From positions 1 to 61,080 of the forward strand of contig NZ_QJTK01000017.1 of NCBI RefSeq assembly GCF_003217355.1: a stretch of 61,080 nucleotides of DNA, in the 5' to 3' direction. A program made the position numbers and the translations under genes. The notes under the pieces are model-generated. The model was not told the origin of the DNA and searched no databases. It worked only from the letters and a program-made list of their open reading frames with translations. Below are positions 26,836-36,400 of this stretch, one piece after another (positions within the stretch are counted from its first letter, which is position 1; every line of letters starts with the position of its first letter). This DNA is from Rhodobacter viridis. Lineage in GTDB: Bacteria > Pseudomonadota > Alphaproteobacteria > Rhodobacterales > Rhodobacteraceae.

Positions 26836-27314
26836 TCAGCCCCGCGCCGACAGCGCGAGACCGTTGTATTTCTGCCCGATCGCGGCCACGGCCGCCTGCT
26901 TGCGCGGCGAGAAACTCGGCTCGGCGCAATAATCCGCGAAGCGACAGGGGAAAAGACCCCCCGCCAGCAGAGGCCTGAGGACCGGCAAGGGGGCCGCCAG
27001 CACGCAGAAGTCATGCGCCATCGGCTGCCAGAGCCAGCATTCGGCGGCTGAAACCCGATCAGAAGGTTGTTGTGCCCCTCGTCAAAGGCGAGATCGGCCA
27101 GTTGCGCTGCATCGAGCCCCGCAAAGACCTGCGGTTCCTGCTTGTGGCCGTAACTCCACAAGGTCGCCTCGGTCGGCCCGAGGGCGGCGGCAAGCGCCAG
27201 AAGCGCCTCGTCGCCCGGAAGTTCGGGCAGGGGCGCGAAGGCCAGATCCGCCCGCTGAAGCGCCGCGGGGTCGAGCGCATCGCAATCGGGGATGAAGGCG
27301 TTGAAAGGGTCCAT
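26836..27314 (-). pseudogene. Frameshifted uncharacterised gene of the T6SS cargo cassette
   Basis: The start at 27314 (GGAGCG upstream) reads MDPFNAFIPDCDALDPAALQ and continues to HNNLLIGF. Near 27050 the frame breaks; the next frame continues SAAECWLWQPMAHDFCVLAA through ADYCAEPSFSPRKQAAVAAIGQK to a stop at 26836. Joined, the product would be about 160 residues. I do not recognise the family. Its position 40 bp before the PAAR-like start and after the nuclease/immunity pair suggests a cargo-associated or immunity gene. Confidence 0.55.
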
Positions 27315-27378
27315 GCCGCGCTCCGGTCAGGTTACGGGAAGCGAATTTCTGTGTCGCGTCCATCGCGGCCGCCGATCT

Positions 27379-27523
27379 TTAGGGTTGGCGTCGGCCGCTG
27401 TCCTTCGCCTTGTCCCGCGTCTTGTCGGCCTCGGCGTTTTCCGTCTGGCTGGCAAGGATCCGGCGGCCATCGTGGTCGATCGCACCCACCGCGGCGGCGC
27501 CGAGAACCGCCCCGGCCGCGGGT
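27379..27523 (-). pseudogene. 3' remnant of an unknown gene
   Basis: Immediately after the ComJ-like stop, one minus-strand frame reads AAGAVLGAAAVGAIDHDGRR and ends TRDKAKDSGRRQP with a TAA at 27379-27381. It has coding character but no start or ribosome site, so it looks like the tail of a deleted gene of the same cassette. Confidence 0.4.
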
Positions 27524-27994
27524 CTACTGGGCGATCTCGGCGTCATCGCGCAAGACCACGGGCGAGGTGACCCCAGGCCCCGTTTTCAACACCGCAAAAC
27601 CGGGCCGCTGCATCGGCACGAAGCGCAGGCGCAGGAAATAGGCATCGTCCTCCGTGCCTGCCATCCCCTCGAACACGAGCGCATGCGGGCCAAGCGGCAC
27701 CTGCACCTCGCGGGTTTCGAAGACCGAGCCGATGGCGAGGGGCTCGTTCACCGCAAAGGGCACCTGCACCGCCCAGAGCGCGGCCGGATCGGGGCCAGGG
27801 CTGTCTTCCTCGACGACCTGCAAGCGGCATTGCCCGTCGTGATCGGGGACGCCGAAGGAGACCAGCCCCTCGGACCAGGCGAAGCCCTGCGCGACATGCT
27901 CGTCGGTCCAGAGCAGGCTCGGGCTGGGATGGCTGATCCCGTAAACAAGGATCTGCGTGTAATCGACAGTCATCGGAACATCGTCGAGGATCAT
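27524..27994 (-). CDS. ComJ-like nuclease-inhibitor (immunity) protein
   Basis: The 156-residue product resembles ComJ, the small inhibitor paired with NucA-type nucleases: ILVYGISHPSPSLLWTDEHV, AQGFAWSEGLVSFGVPD, and a later beta-rich half with FVPMQRPGFAVLKTGPG. Its ATG directly follows the stop of the NucA-like fragment (TGAATG), the usual toxin-then-immunity coupling. In T6SS cassettes such a protein would neutralise the cognate nuclease in the producer. The frame is intact while its toxin is broken, so it is an orphan immunity gene. Family assignment is from remembered motif patterns, not from a search. Confidence 0.65.
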   Translation of the reverse strand: MILDDVPMTVDYTQILVYGISHPSPSLLWTDEHVAQGFAWSEGLVSFGVPDHDGQCRLQVVEEDSPGPDPAALWAVQVPFAVNEPLAIGSVFETREVQVPLGPHALVFEGMAGTEDDAYFLRLRFVPMQRPGFAVLKTGPGVTSPVVLRDDAEIAQ

Positions 27995-28160
27995 TCATGG
28001 CCCCACAGTCAAAGTGATGGTGCAACCCGGTCGGGCACCGCGCAATTGCGCGGACATCTGCCCCCGGCGCTGCGGTTGTCGGAAGAGGGGATCAGCCGCA
28101 GCGAAGCGCCCGGACCGCCCTGGGTGAAGACGGCGGGCGGGTATTCGTCGCGGTCCCTCC
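27995..28160 (-). pseudogene. C-terminal tail of a NucA/NucB-type nuclease effector
   Basis: The minus frame reads RDRDEYPPAVFTQGG, then IPSSDNRSAGG, matching the catalytic DEYP...EGG...ENRxxGG core of NucA/NucB DNA-entry nucleases. A one-base loss in a G run near 28067 shifts the frame; the rest, QMSAQLRGARPGCTITL, is completed in the next phase up to the TGA abutting the ComJ-like ATG. All upstream parts of the effector are gone; it is fused to the end of the DUF4123 gene. Confidence 0.65.
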
Positions 28161-28904
28161 CGGGCTTGCCCCGAGGCTGCCGCCGCAGAGCAGTTGCAAG
28201 AAGCACCGGCGTCCCAGCGCGGCTTCGGAACGCACGCCAAGCCCCCGCGCTTCGGTGATGTGATGCGCCGTCGCCGCGGCCAGCCGGGTATCGTCCCGCG
28301 CCGCGGTCTGGTCGGGCGCAACCCTGCACAGATAGGCCGCGACGCGGCGGCTCGTGCGGGCCTCGCGCAGCGCCTGCATCCGGGCCAGCGTCTCCGGGCT
28401 GAGACGCGCCATCCCGGGCTGCGCCAAAGGCCAGTCGGGGCGGCGCGCATAGCGCAGCGGCGCCTTGGTGCCCTCGGGCAGCCAGTCGGGGTCGGGGCAG
28501 AACACGATCGCCTCGGCCGGACCGAAAAGCCGCGCCGCCGTCTTCGGGATCATCACCATGTTCAGCCCGCGCAGATGCCGGAACAAGGCATCCCCGCCCG
28601 CGGCACAGCGCCAGAACACCGCGGCCGGACGGTTTTCAATCAGTGCCAGCAGCGCGGGCAAGGTCGCTTCGGGGGGGCGGCCGTTGCCTCTGACCGGTCT
28701 CTCGTCCAGCCAGACGAGTTGCGGTGCGGTGATCAGGCGGGCCGGGTCATTGTCGCCGCGATCGAGATAAAGCGCGGGCGCGTCGAAGCCGCCCAGCAGC
28801 AGCGCCCTGGGCAGATCGTCGAATTGCGCGCCATCCTGCACGGCCAGAACCGGGGTTGCGCCGTTTGCCTCCTGCAACACGATATCCTGCAGCGGATCGC
28901 CCAT
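28092..28904 (-). CDS. DUF4123-type T6SS effector adaptor, 3' end altered
   Basis: The 270-residue frame has DUF4123 features: LYLDRGDNDPARLITAPQLVWLD at the start, RPAAVFWRCAAGGDALFRHLR (paired with the usual HLRxL motif) and PDPDWL. The second half RRVAAYLCRVAP...HHITEARGLGVRSEAALGRRC FLQLLCGG matches the C-terminal lobe of such adaptors. DUF4123 proteins load effectors on VgrG. It starts 9 bp after the VgrG remnant. The last ~25 residues are out-of-frame nuclease sequence, so the end is a deletion junction; the adaptor body itself looks intact. Confidence 0.7.
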   Translation of the reverse strand: MGDPLQDIVLQEANGATPVLAVQDGAQFDDLPRALLLGGFDAPALYLDRGDNDPARLITAPQLVWLDERPVRGNGRPPEATLPALLALIENRPAAVFWRCAAGGDALFRHLRGLNMVMIPKTAARLFGPAEAIVFCPDPDWLPEGTKAPLRYARRPDWPLAQPGMARLSPETLARMQALREARTSRRVAAYLCRVAPDQTAARDDTRLAAATAHHITEARGLGVRSEAALGRRCFLQLLCGGSLGASPGGTATNTRPPSSPRAVRALRCG

Positions 28905-28913
28905 GATCCCCGC

Positions 28914-29602
28914 CTATCGCACGAAGGGCGTGGCCGAGGCGGCCATCGCGCGCAGGCATTTCGACCCCTCGCCCGGGCCGCCCGACCTGAAGTCGATCGC
29001 ATCGCCCTCGACCACCACCGTCAGGCCGCGGATCCGCACGCCGGATTTCGAAATCTCGACATAGCCGTCGGGCGCCGACAGCAAGAGCGTGTCATCCGTC
29101 TTGATCTCCCAGCCCTTGGCCGTGCCCTCGAACTTTTCCTCGACCGAGATCTGGAAGAGCTTGCCCGAGGAATGGGCCGAGCCCTTGCCGGCATGGGGCG
29201 TGTATTCCTCGCCGATCTTCGTGAACTGCTTCTTGCCGACCAGCGTGTTCTGCCCCGCGCCGACCATGATGTTCTTGAAGAGCCCGATCTGTTCGGACCG
29301 CGCGAGCCCGATCGTGTCGGCCTGAAACGTCTCGATCACCGTCTTCATCATCTCGCTGACCGGCATCCCCGAGGACAGCACGGCCCCAAGCGCCGCCCCG
29401 AGACGCTGTCGATCGCCACCGTCGCATGGGTGCCCAGCAGCGCGTCGAAATCGAGGTCGGGCTGGATTGCCAGACAATCCACCCGCCAATCGAAAAGGGC
29501 GTTGAGCCGCTCGGTACCGGAAAATCGCTGCAGGACCGGCACGTCCTCTCCAGGACCCGTCGTCAACTGACCCATGCGGGCACCTTGGGAAAAATGCGCC
29601 AT
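28914..29602 (-). pseudogene. vgrG: Internally deleted vgrG (T6SS spike)
   Basis: The N-terminal frame from 29602 reads QLTTGPGEDVPVLQRFSG, LNALFDWRVDCLAI and DFDALLGTHATVAI, the opening of VgrG gp27-like domains. Near 29400 it switches frame to the VgrG C-terminus: SGMPVSEMMKTVIETFQADT, IMVGAGQNTLVGKKQFTKIG and DDTLLLSAPDGYVEISKSGV. About 400 or more central residues are missing. The product cannot form a spike. It heads the cassette of adaptor, effector and immunity genes. Confidence 0.75.
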
Positions 29603-29684
29603 GGCCATCACTCACGATATCGATGGAGAAAAGGCACCCCAAAGCCGGAGTCGGGCAAGTGGAATGTGCGCCCCGGTTGGGCGT

Positions 29685-30131
29685 TCAGCCCTTGATGCGG
29701 CGCAGCGCGCGTTCGAGCGCGTCCAGAAACCGGCTGCGGTCGGCCTTGGTGAATCCGCCGCCGCGGCCTTGCAGGAACGGGTCGGCCGCGCGCAGATCGG
29801 CCATCAGATCGCGGGTGGCGAGCACGTTGCCGATATTGTCGGCCGTCAGCGGCTCGCCGTTGTGTTTGAGCACCTGCGCCCCCGCCGCGACGCATTTCGC
29901 GGCAAGCGGGATGTCGGCGGTGATCACCACATCGCTCGGGCCGGCGCGTTCGGCGATCCATTTGTCGGCCTCGTCCGGCCCGGCCGCGACGATCACCGTC
30001 TCGATCAGCGGATTGACCGAGGGCCGAATGCCGCCATTCGAGACGATCACCATCGGGTGGCGGTGCCGTGTGCCCACCCGCTCGACCTCGGCCTTGACCG
30101 GGCAGGCGTCGGCATCGACATAAATCGTCAT
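29685..30131 (-). CDS. YaiI/YqxD family protein (UPF0178, DUF188)
   Basis: A 148-residue protein with the conserved opening [19 protein letters not shown] and later [39 protein letters not shown] and [20 protein letters not shown]. The aspartate-rich VDADACP and TADIPLA motifs resemble PIN-like nucleases, but function is unknown. Length is typical. Its ATG overlaps the stop of the TetR gene by four bases, so the two are probably co-transcribed. Confidence 0.9.
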   Translation of the reverse strand: MTIYVDADACPVKAEVERVGTRHRHPMVIVSNGGIRPSVNPLIETVIVAAGPDEADKWIAERAGPSDVVITADIPLAAKCVAAGAQVLKHNGEPLTADNIGNVLATRDLMADLRAADPFLQGRGGGFTKADRSRFLDALERALRRIKG

Positions 30132-30763
30132 GTCCTGGTTCCTTCCGCGCCCTCGGCGGGTTTCTTGCGCAGCGAGCTGCTCAGGTGGCGTAACAGCTTG
30201 GTGCCGGTCTCATGCAGCGAAAACGCCTGCCCCGAGCGGTACCATTCGCCGATCAGGCCGTTGATCATCACCATCTGCGCGATCGTCGCCTCTTCCGGGG
30301 TCAGATCATCGCTCAGGATCCCCTCGTCGCGGGCGCGTTCCATCATCCGAAGCAGCAGCCGGTAGATTTCCGCGTTCTTCGATTCGCGCCATTTCGCGGC
30401 ATCGTCATTCGGCGTGCCCGAAATCAGGATCAGATGCAGCCGCTGCTGCACCGGCTCGGTTTCGAGCATCTGCAGGAATTCCGAGCCCGTCACTTCGAGC
30501 ACTTCCAGCGGATCTTCGGGCAATTCCCCGGCGACGGCGGTCTCGATCCGGCACAGTTGCGGCGACTTGTAGCGCTGATAGATCGCGCTCAGCACATCCG
30601 ACTTGTCCTTGAAATACCAGTAGAAAGCGCCGCGCGTCGCGCCGGCTTCGCGGGCGATCTGTTCCAGCGTCGTCTGTGCGATGCCGCGCGTGCAGAACAG
30701 ACGTTCCGCCGCGTCCAGAATGTTCAGTCGCGTCTGTTCCGCGTCAGCCTTGCTGCGCCGCAT
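30128..30763 (-). CDS. TetR/AcrR-family repressor of the adjacent efflux operon
   Basis: The 211-residue protein has an N-terminal TetR helix-turn-helix ([44 protein letters not shown]) and a C-terminal ligand domain of AcrR/TtgR type ([40 protein letters not shown]). It is divergent from an OM lipoprotein-MFP-RND operon, the classic arrangement in which it represses the pump and itself and is released by drugs. The ATG at 30763 follows GGGGAGG; the longer frame to 30865 would run through the operator. Confidence 0.88.
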   Translation of the reverse strand: MRRSKADAEQTRLNILDAAERLFCTRGIAQTTLEQIAREAGATRGAFYWYFKDKSDVLSAIYQRYKSPQLCRIETAVAGELPEDPLEVLEVTGSEFLQMLETEPVQQRLHLILISGTPNDDAAKWRESKNAEIYRLLLRMMERARDEGILSDDLTPEEATIAQMVMINGLIGEWYRSGQAFSLHETGTKLLRHLSSSLRKKPAEGAEGTRT

Positions 30764-30854
30764 GTCGGCTCGCCTCCCCGGCGGGCCTGACCCGCCGCTC
30801 CTGCCTGCCTTGTTTCGCCTTGCGCGATTTTGGTCAAGCTTCGTGTCCGCCCTC

Positions 30855-30882
30855 TTTACAAACAAACGCGCATGTATGTAAA
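30855..30882. promoter_or_regulatory. AcrR/TtgR-like operator
   Basis: TTTACAAACAAACGCGCATGTATGTAAA contains imperfect half-sites TTTACAAACA and TGTATGTAAA around a CGCG centre. It closely resembles the known TtgR and AcrR operators (TTTACAAACAACC.. and TACATACATT..). It lies between the divergent repressor and pump genes, where such operators are found. Confidence 0.65.
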
Positions 30883-30933
30883 TCCGCTTCCAACGGTCCG
30901 GCCTGTCGGATCGAAAGCGCGAAGGACAAGAGC

Positions 30934-32286
30934 ATGATGCGGATCGGGCGGCGGGGTTTTCTTCTGGGGGCGACGGCGGCGCTCGCCGGCTGCGCGCAGG
31001 TCAGTTACGAGGCTCCCGCGGCCAAGGTTCCGACGGGGTTCGATGCCGCCGCACCCGGTCGTGCGCAGCAGGGGCCGTGGTGGTCGGCCTTCCGTGACAA
31101 GACGCTCGATCAGCTGATTGCGGCGGGGCAGGCGCGCAATCTGGACGTGCTGCAGGCGGTTGCCGCGATCGAGGAAGCCCGGGCGAGCGTCTCGGCAACG
31201 GGCGCGGCCGATCTGCCGCAGCTGACGGGCACGGCCAGCGCGACGCGGGGCGACACCACCGGCGCGGGCATTCGCGAGACCAGTTCCGGCGCGCTCGCCG
31301 TGGGCTGGACGGCCGATCTGTTCGGGGCGAACCGCGCCAGCCGTGCGGCGGCTTCGGCGCGGCTCGATGCGGCCTATGCCTCGGTCGATGTGGCGCGGCT
31401 GGTGATGGAGGGCGCGATCGCGCAAGCCTATGCCGATCTGCGCTATCAGCAGGCGTCGATCGCGCTCACCCGCAAGTCCCTCGAAAGCCGCCGCAAGAGC
31501 CTGGACCTCACGCGCGCCCAGGTCGACAGCGGCACCGCCGGGCGGCTCGAACTGTTGCAGGCCGAGCAGCTGGTGGCCGAGGGCGAGGCGCAATTGCCGG
31601 GCTATGAGACCGGCTATGATCAGGCGCTGGTGACGCTTGCCACGCTGACCGCGCAGCCGGTCTCGGCGCTGCGGGCGCAGGTCGCAAGGGGCGCAGGCCA
31701 GCTGCGGCCGCGTTACAAGGCCAGTGTCGGCGTGCCCGCCGATGTGCTGCGCGCCCGCCCCGACGTGCGCAAGGCCGAGCGCAGCTATGCTGCCGCGGTC
31801 TATGACATCGGCGTCGCGAAAGCGGCCTTCTATCCCTCCGTCACGCTCTCGGGGTCGGTCACCCCGACGCATGTGCGCGATGCGAGCAACATCCGCTATT
31901 GGGCAGTCGGTCCCTCGATCAACCTGCCGATCTTCACCGGCGGCGCCAATCGCGCGAACCTGCGCGGTGCCGAGGCGCGGGCGGTTGCGGCGAAGCTCGC
32001 CTGGGAGCAGGCCGTGCTGACCGCCATCGACGATGTCGAAAGCGCGCTGGCCGCCTATAACCGCGATGGCCGCAACATCGCCGCGCAAGCGCATCTGGTC
32101 GAGACCAGCGCCGGAACTCTGGAGCTGTCGCGTACCAATTACAGCTTGGGCGAGGGCGACTTCATGACCGTCCTCGATGCCGAGCGCAGCTATCTGTCCG
32201 CACAACAAAGTCAGGCCGCGGCCGAACGTCAGCGCGCCGTCGATTTCATCACCCTCAGCGTTGCCGCCGCAGGCGGGATTCGCTGA
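30934..32286 (+). CDS. RND efflux outer-membrane lipoprotein, OprM/NodT family
   Basis: A 450-residue outer-membrane channel subunit. The N-terminus MMRIGRRGFLLGATAALAGC has a twin-arginine-like stretch and a lipobox (LAGC), so it is a lipoprotein. Two TolC-like halves follow, with PWWSAFRDKTLDQLIAAGQA, RETSSGALAVGWTADLFGAN and LRARPDVRKAERSYAAAVYDIGVAKAAFYPS, all typical of OprM/NodT. The start at 30934 follows GAAGGACAAG; adjacent ATG at 30937 is possible. First gene of the efflux operon. Confidence 0.9.
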   Translation: MMRIGRRGFLLGATAALAGCAQVSYEAPAAKVPTGFDAAAPGRAQQGPWWSAFRDKTLDQLIAAGQARNLDVLQAVAAIEEARASVSATGAADLPQLTGTASATRGDTTGAGIRETSSGALAVGWTADLFGANRASRAAASARLDAAYASVDVARLVMEGAIAQAYADLRYQQASIALTRKSLESRRKSLDLTRAQVDSGTAGRLELLQAEQLVAEGEAQLPGYETGYDQALVTLATLTAQPVSALRAQVARGAGQLRPRYKASVGVPADVLRARPDVRKAERSYAAAVYDIGVAKAAFYPSVTLSGSVTPTHVRDASNIRYWAVGPSINLPIFTGGANRANLRGAEARAVAAKLAWEQAVLTAIDDVESALAAYNRDGRNIAAQAHLVETSAGTLELSRTNYSLGEGDFMTVLDAERSYLSAQQSQAAAERQRAVDFITLSVAAAGGIR

Positions 32287-32312
32287 CCCTCCCCCTTTCA
32301 GACAGGTTTCCC

Positions 32313-33431
32313 ATGTCTTTGTCGAAAACTCTCGGGCTGATCGCTCTGCTTCTTCCGCTGCCCGCCGTCGCGCAGCAAGGCCCGCAGGGGCCGTCGCCTG
32401 TCACCGTTGTTGTCGCCCATGCCAAGGACGTGCCGCTGACGGCGCGTCTGCCCGGCCGGATCAAGGCCTCGATCGAAGCCGAGGTGCGCCCGCAGGTCTC
32501 GGGCATCCTGCGCGGTCGGCTGTTCGAGGAAGGCGCGCCGGTGACGCAGGACCAGCCGCTCTACAAGATCGAAGACGAGACCTATCAGGCGGCTGTCGCC
32601 GCGTCAAAGGCGGCCGTGGCGCAGGCGAAGGCCAACCGGGATCTGGCGGTGCTGGAAGAGAAGCGGGCGCTGAACCTCTTCGCTTCGAATGCCGGATCGG
32701 CGCAGAACCGCGATTCCGCGGTGGCGACGCGGGCGGCGGCCGATGCGGCGGTGCAGGCGGCCGAAGCGCAGCTGAAAAGCGCGACGATCGAGCTCGATCG
32801 CACCACGATCCGCGCGCCCATCGCCGGGGTGATCGGGCTGACGCAGGCCACGACCGGCGCGCTGGTCGCGGCGCAGCAGACCACGGCGCTGACGACGATC
32901 CGCGCCCTTGATCCGGTCTATGTCGACGTGACGCAATCGGCGACCGACATCCTGCGCCTGACCTCGACCCCCGAGGGGCGGGCGATGCGGGCCGTGGGCG
33001 AGGCGGGGCTGATCCTCGCCGATGGTTCCGCCTATCCGATGAAGGGCCGGTTGCAGGCGGCTGAGCCGCGCGTCGAGCCGACGACCGGCATGGTGACACT
33101 GCGCATGAGCTTCCCGAACCCCGATCACATCCTTCTGCCCGGCATGTATGTCGAGGTCGACCTGCCGCAGGCTTTGGCCAAGGGCGCCTTCGCGCTGCCG
33201 CAGAATGTGGTGATGCGCGAGCCTTCGGGCGGAGCCTATGTCTGGGTCGTCGAAGCGGGCAAGGTGGCGCAAAAGCCGGTGACGGTCGCCACCTCTTCGG
33301 GGACGGACTGGATCGTGACCTCGGGGCTTAAGGAGGGTGATCAGGTGATCACCTCGGGCTTCCAGAAGACCGGGCCGGGGGCGCCGGTGGCCGTCGTTCC
33401 GGGCGCCGTCGTTCCGGCGGAGGCGCAGTAA
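32313..33431 (+). CDS. RND efflux periplasmic adaptor (AcrA/MexA type)
   Basis: The 372-residue protein has a cleavable signal (LGLIALLLPLPAVAQ) rather than a lipobox. The lipoyl half RLPGRIKASIEAEVRPQVSGIL and RLFEEGAPVTQDQPLYKIED is followed by a short coiled-coil hairpin, TTIRAPIAGVIGLTQATTGALV, and the beta-barrel with MVTLRMSFPNPDHILLPGMYVEV, all diagnostic of HAE1-type adaptors. It couples the pump to the outer-membrane lipoprotein encoded just upstream. The RND gene starts one base after its stop. Confidence 0.93.
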   Translation: MSLSKTLGLIALLLPLPAVAQQGPQGPSPVTVVVAHAKDVPLTARLPGRIKASIEAEVRPQVSGILRGRLFEEGAPVTQDQPLYKIEDETYQAAVAASKAAVAQAKANRDLAVLEEKRALNLFASNAGSAQNRDSAVATRAAADAAVQAAEAQLKSATIELDRTTIRAPIAGVIGLTQATTGALVAAQQTTALTTIRALDPVYVDVTQSATDILRLTSTPEGRAMRAVGEAGLILADGSAYPMKGRLQAAEPRVEPTTGMVTLRMSFPNPDHILLPGMYVEVDLPQALAKGAFALPQNVVMREPSGGAYVWVVEAGKVAQKPVTVATSSGTDWIVTSGLKEGDQVITSGFQKTGPGAPVAVVPGAVVPAEAQ

Positions 33432-33432
33432 C

Positions 33433-36400
33433 ATGGCGCGTTTCTTCATTGACCGGCCGATCTTCGCCTGGGTCATCGCGCTGGTGATCATGGGGGTGGG
33501 GGCGCTCTCGATCCTGCGCCTGCCGGTGTCGCAATATCCCTCGATCGCCTCGCCCGCCGTGGTGATTTCCGCGGCCTATCCCGGCGCTTCGGCCGAGACC
33601 GTCACCGATACCGTGGTGCAGGTGATCGAAAAGCAGATGACCGGCCTTGACGGGCTGCGCTACATCAAATCCGACACCACCGCGACCGGGCGGGCGACGA
33701 TCACCCTGACCTTCGCGCTTGGCACCGATCCCGACATCGCGCAGGTGCAAGTGCAGAACAAGCTCGCGCAGGCCGAGGCGAGCCTGCCCGAAACCGTCAC
33801 CCGGCAAGGCGTCACGGTCGAGAAATCGACGACTGGCTTCCTGATGGTCGCGGCGCTGATTTCGCCCGACAAGTCGCGGTCTTCGGTCGAGCTTTCGGAC
33901 TACATGAACGCCTCGATGGTCGAGAGTTTCTCGCGCCTCAAGGGGGTGGGGGCTGTGACCGTCTTCGGCTCGGAACATGCGATGCGGATCTGGCTCGATC
34001 CGCGCAAGCTGAAGGCCTATGACATGTCCCCGGCCGCAGTGATCGCCGCGGTGAAGGGGCAGAATGCGCAGATCTCGGCCGGGTCGTTCGGCGCACTGCC
34101 TGCGCCCGAGGGGCAGCTTCTGAACGCCACGATCACCGCGCAATCGCTGCTGACGACGCCCGAGGATTTCGAGCGCATCGTGCTGCGCGCCGATACCGAT
34201 GGCGGTCTGGTGCTGTTGCGCGATGTGGCGCGAGTCGAACTGGGCGCCGAAAGCTACGACATCGATGCCTTCTACAACGGCACGCCGTCCGCGGGGATGG
34301 CGATCCAGCTGGCCTCGGGGGCGAATGCGCTCGATACCGCAAAGCTGGTCAAGGACCGGTTGGCGGAACTCGCCCCCTATTTGCCGAAGGGGATGGATTA
34401 CGTCATTCCCTATGACACGACGCCCTTTGTCACGCTGTCGATCGAGGAAGTGATCAAGACCCTCTTCGAGGCGATCGTGCTGGTGGTGCTGGTGATGCTC
34501 GTCTTCCTGCACAATCTGCGCGCGACGCTGATCCCGACGCTCGCCGTGCCGGTGGTGCTTCTGGGCACTTTCGGGGTGATGGCGGCCTTTGGCTTCTCGA
34601 TCAACACGCTCACCATGCTCGCCATGGTTCTGGCCATCGGGCTTCTGGTCGATGACGCCATCGTGGTGGTCGAAAACGTCGAGCGGATCATGGCCGAGGA
34701 ACACCTGTCCCCGCGCGAGGCCACCCGCAAGTCGATGGGGGAAATCTCGGGGGCGCTGGTCGGCATCGCGCTGGTGCTGTCCGCCGTTTTCGTGCCGATG
34801 GCCTTCTTTGGCGGCTCGACCGGGGAAATCTACAAGCAGTTCTCGGTCACCATCGTTTCGGCCATGGTGCTCTCGGTTCTGGTGGCGCTGGTCTTCACGC
34901 CCGCGCTCTGCGCGACGATCCTGAAACCCCATGCCGAGGCCAAGGGCGGCTTTGCGAACTGGTTCGGGGCGCGGTTTGAAAGCCGTTTCGGGCGGCTGAC
35001 GAATGGCTATGGCGGCATCACGCGCTGGGTGGTGGCCAATCCGGTCAAGGGGCTGGTCGTCTATGCCTGCCTCGTCGCCGCGATGGGGGTGCTTTACGTC
35101 CGCACGCCGACCGCCTTCCTGCCCGACGAGGATCAGGGCGTGCTGATGACGCTCATTCAGACCCCCTCGGGCACCACCGCGGCGGAAACGAAGAAGGTCG
35201 TCGAGCAGGTCGAGGGCTATTGGCGCAAGGCGGAAGCCGACAATATCGACGCGCTGTTTTCGGTCGTCGGCTTCTCCTTTGCGGGCCAAGGCCAGAACAT
35301 GGCGATGATGTTCATCAAGCTGAAGGATTGGGAGGAGCGGCAGGGGCCGCAGAACGGCGCGCAGGCGATTGCGGGCCGGGCCTTCGGGCCGCTGATGGGC
35401 GGCATCAAGGAAGCGATCGTGATCCCGATCGTGCCGCCGCCGGTGCTGGAGCTGGGCAACTCGAACGGTTTCACCGCCTTCCTGCAGGCGCGCTCGGGCC
35501 AGACGCATGAGGAACTGCTGGCCGCCCGCAACCAGCTTCTGGGCATGGCGGGGCAAAGCGGCAAACTGATGGCCGTGCGCCCGAACGGGGTCGAAGATGC
35601 GGCACAGTTCCGGCTGAATATCGACTGGGCCAAGGCCGGGGCCGTTGGCCTGACGGCGGCGGATGTCGGTGATTTCCTGTCCACGATCTGGTCCTCGGCT
35701 TACGTCAACGACTTCCTGCACGAAGGCCGCGTCAAGCGCGTTTATGTGCAGGGCGAGCCCTGGGCGCGCTCGACGCCCGCCGATTTCGCGCTCTGGCGGG
35801 TTCCGAATGCGAATGGCGATTTCGTTTCGCTGTCCACCTTCGCGACCGAGAAATGGGTCTACGGCCCGCAGCAGATCGTGCGCTATGACGCGCTGCCCGC
35901 GATGGAGATTCAGGGCTCGCCGGTGCCGGGTCTGTCCTCGGGCGCGGCGATGACGGAAATGGAAAGCCTTGCCGCGCAACTGCCGCCCGGCTTTGCCCTG
36001 CAATGGTCGGGCCTGTCGCTGGAGGAAAAGGAAGCGGGCAACGGCGCCATGGCGCTTTATGCGCTCTCGCTGGCCGCAGTCTTCCTGTGCCTTGCGGCGC
36101 TGTATGAAAGCTGGGTGATCCCGATCGCGGTCATTCTGGCGATGCCCGTGGGCATCATCGGCGCGCTCGTCGGCTCGTGGCTCGGTGGGCAGGCGAACGG
36201 GGTCTATTTTCAGGTCGGACTGCTGACTGTCGTCGGTCTGACCGGCAAGAACGGCATCATGATCGTCGAATTCGCCCGCGAGCGGATGCGGACGCTTGGC
36301 GAAGATGCCCTGACGGCGGCGGTCGAGGCCGCGCGGCTCCGGTTCCGCCCGATCCTGATGACCTCGCTCGCCTTCACCTTGGGCGTCGTGCCGCTGCTTC

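Noticed and set aside
25980-27314. Single 444-residue minus-strand protein
   Set aside because: It joins a frameshifted gene start, a separate PAAR-like start with its own ribosome site, and antisense of nikR; not one gene.
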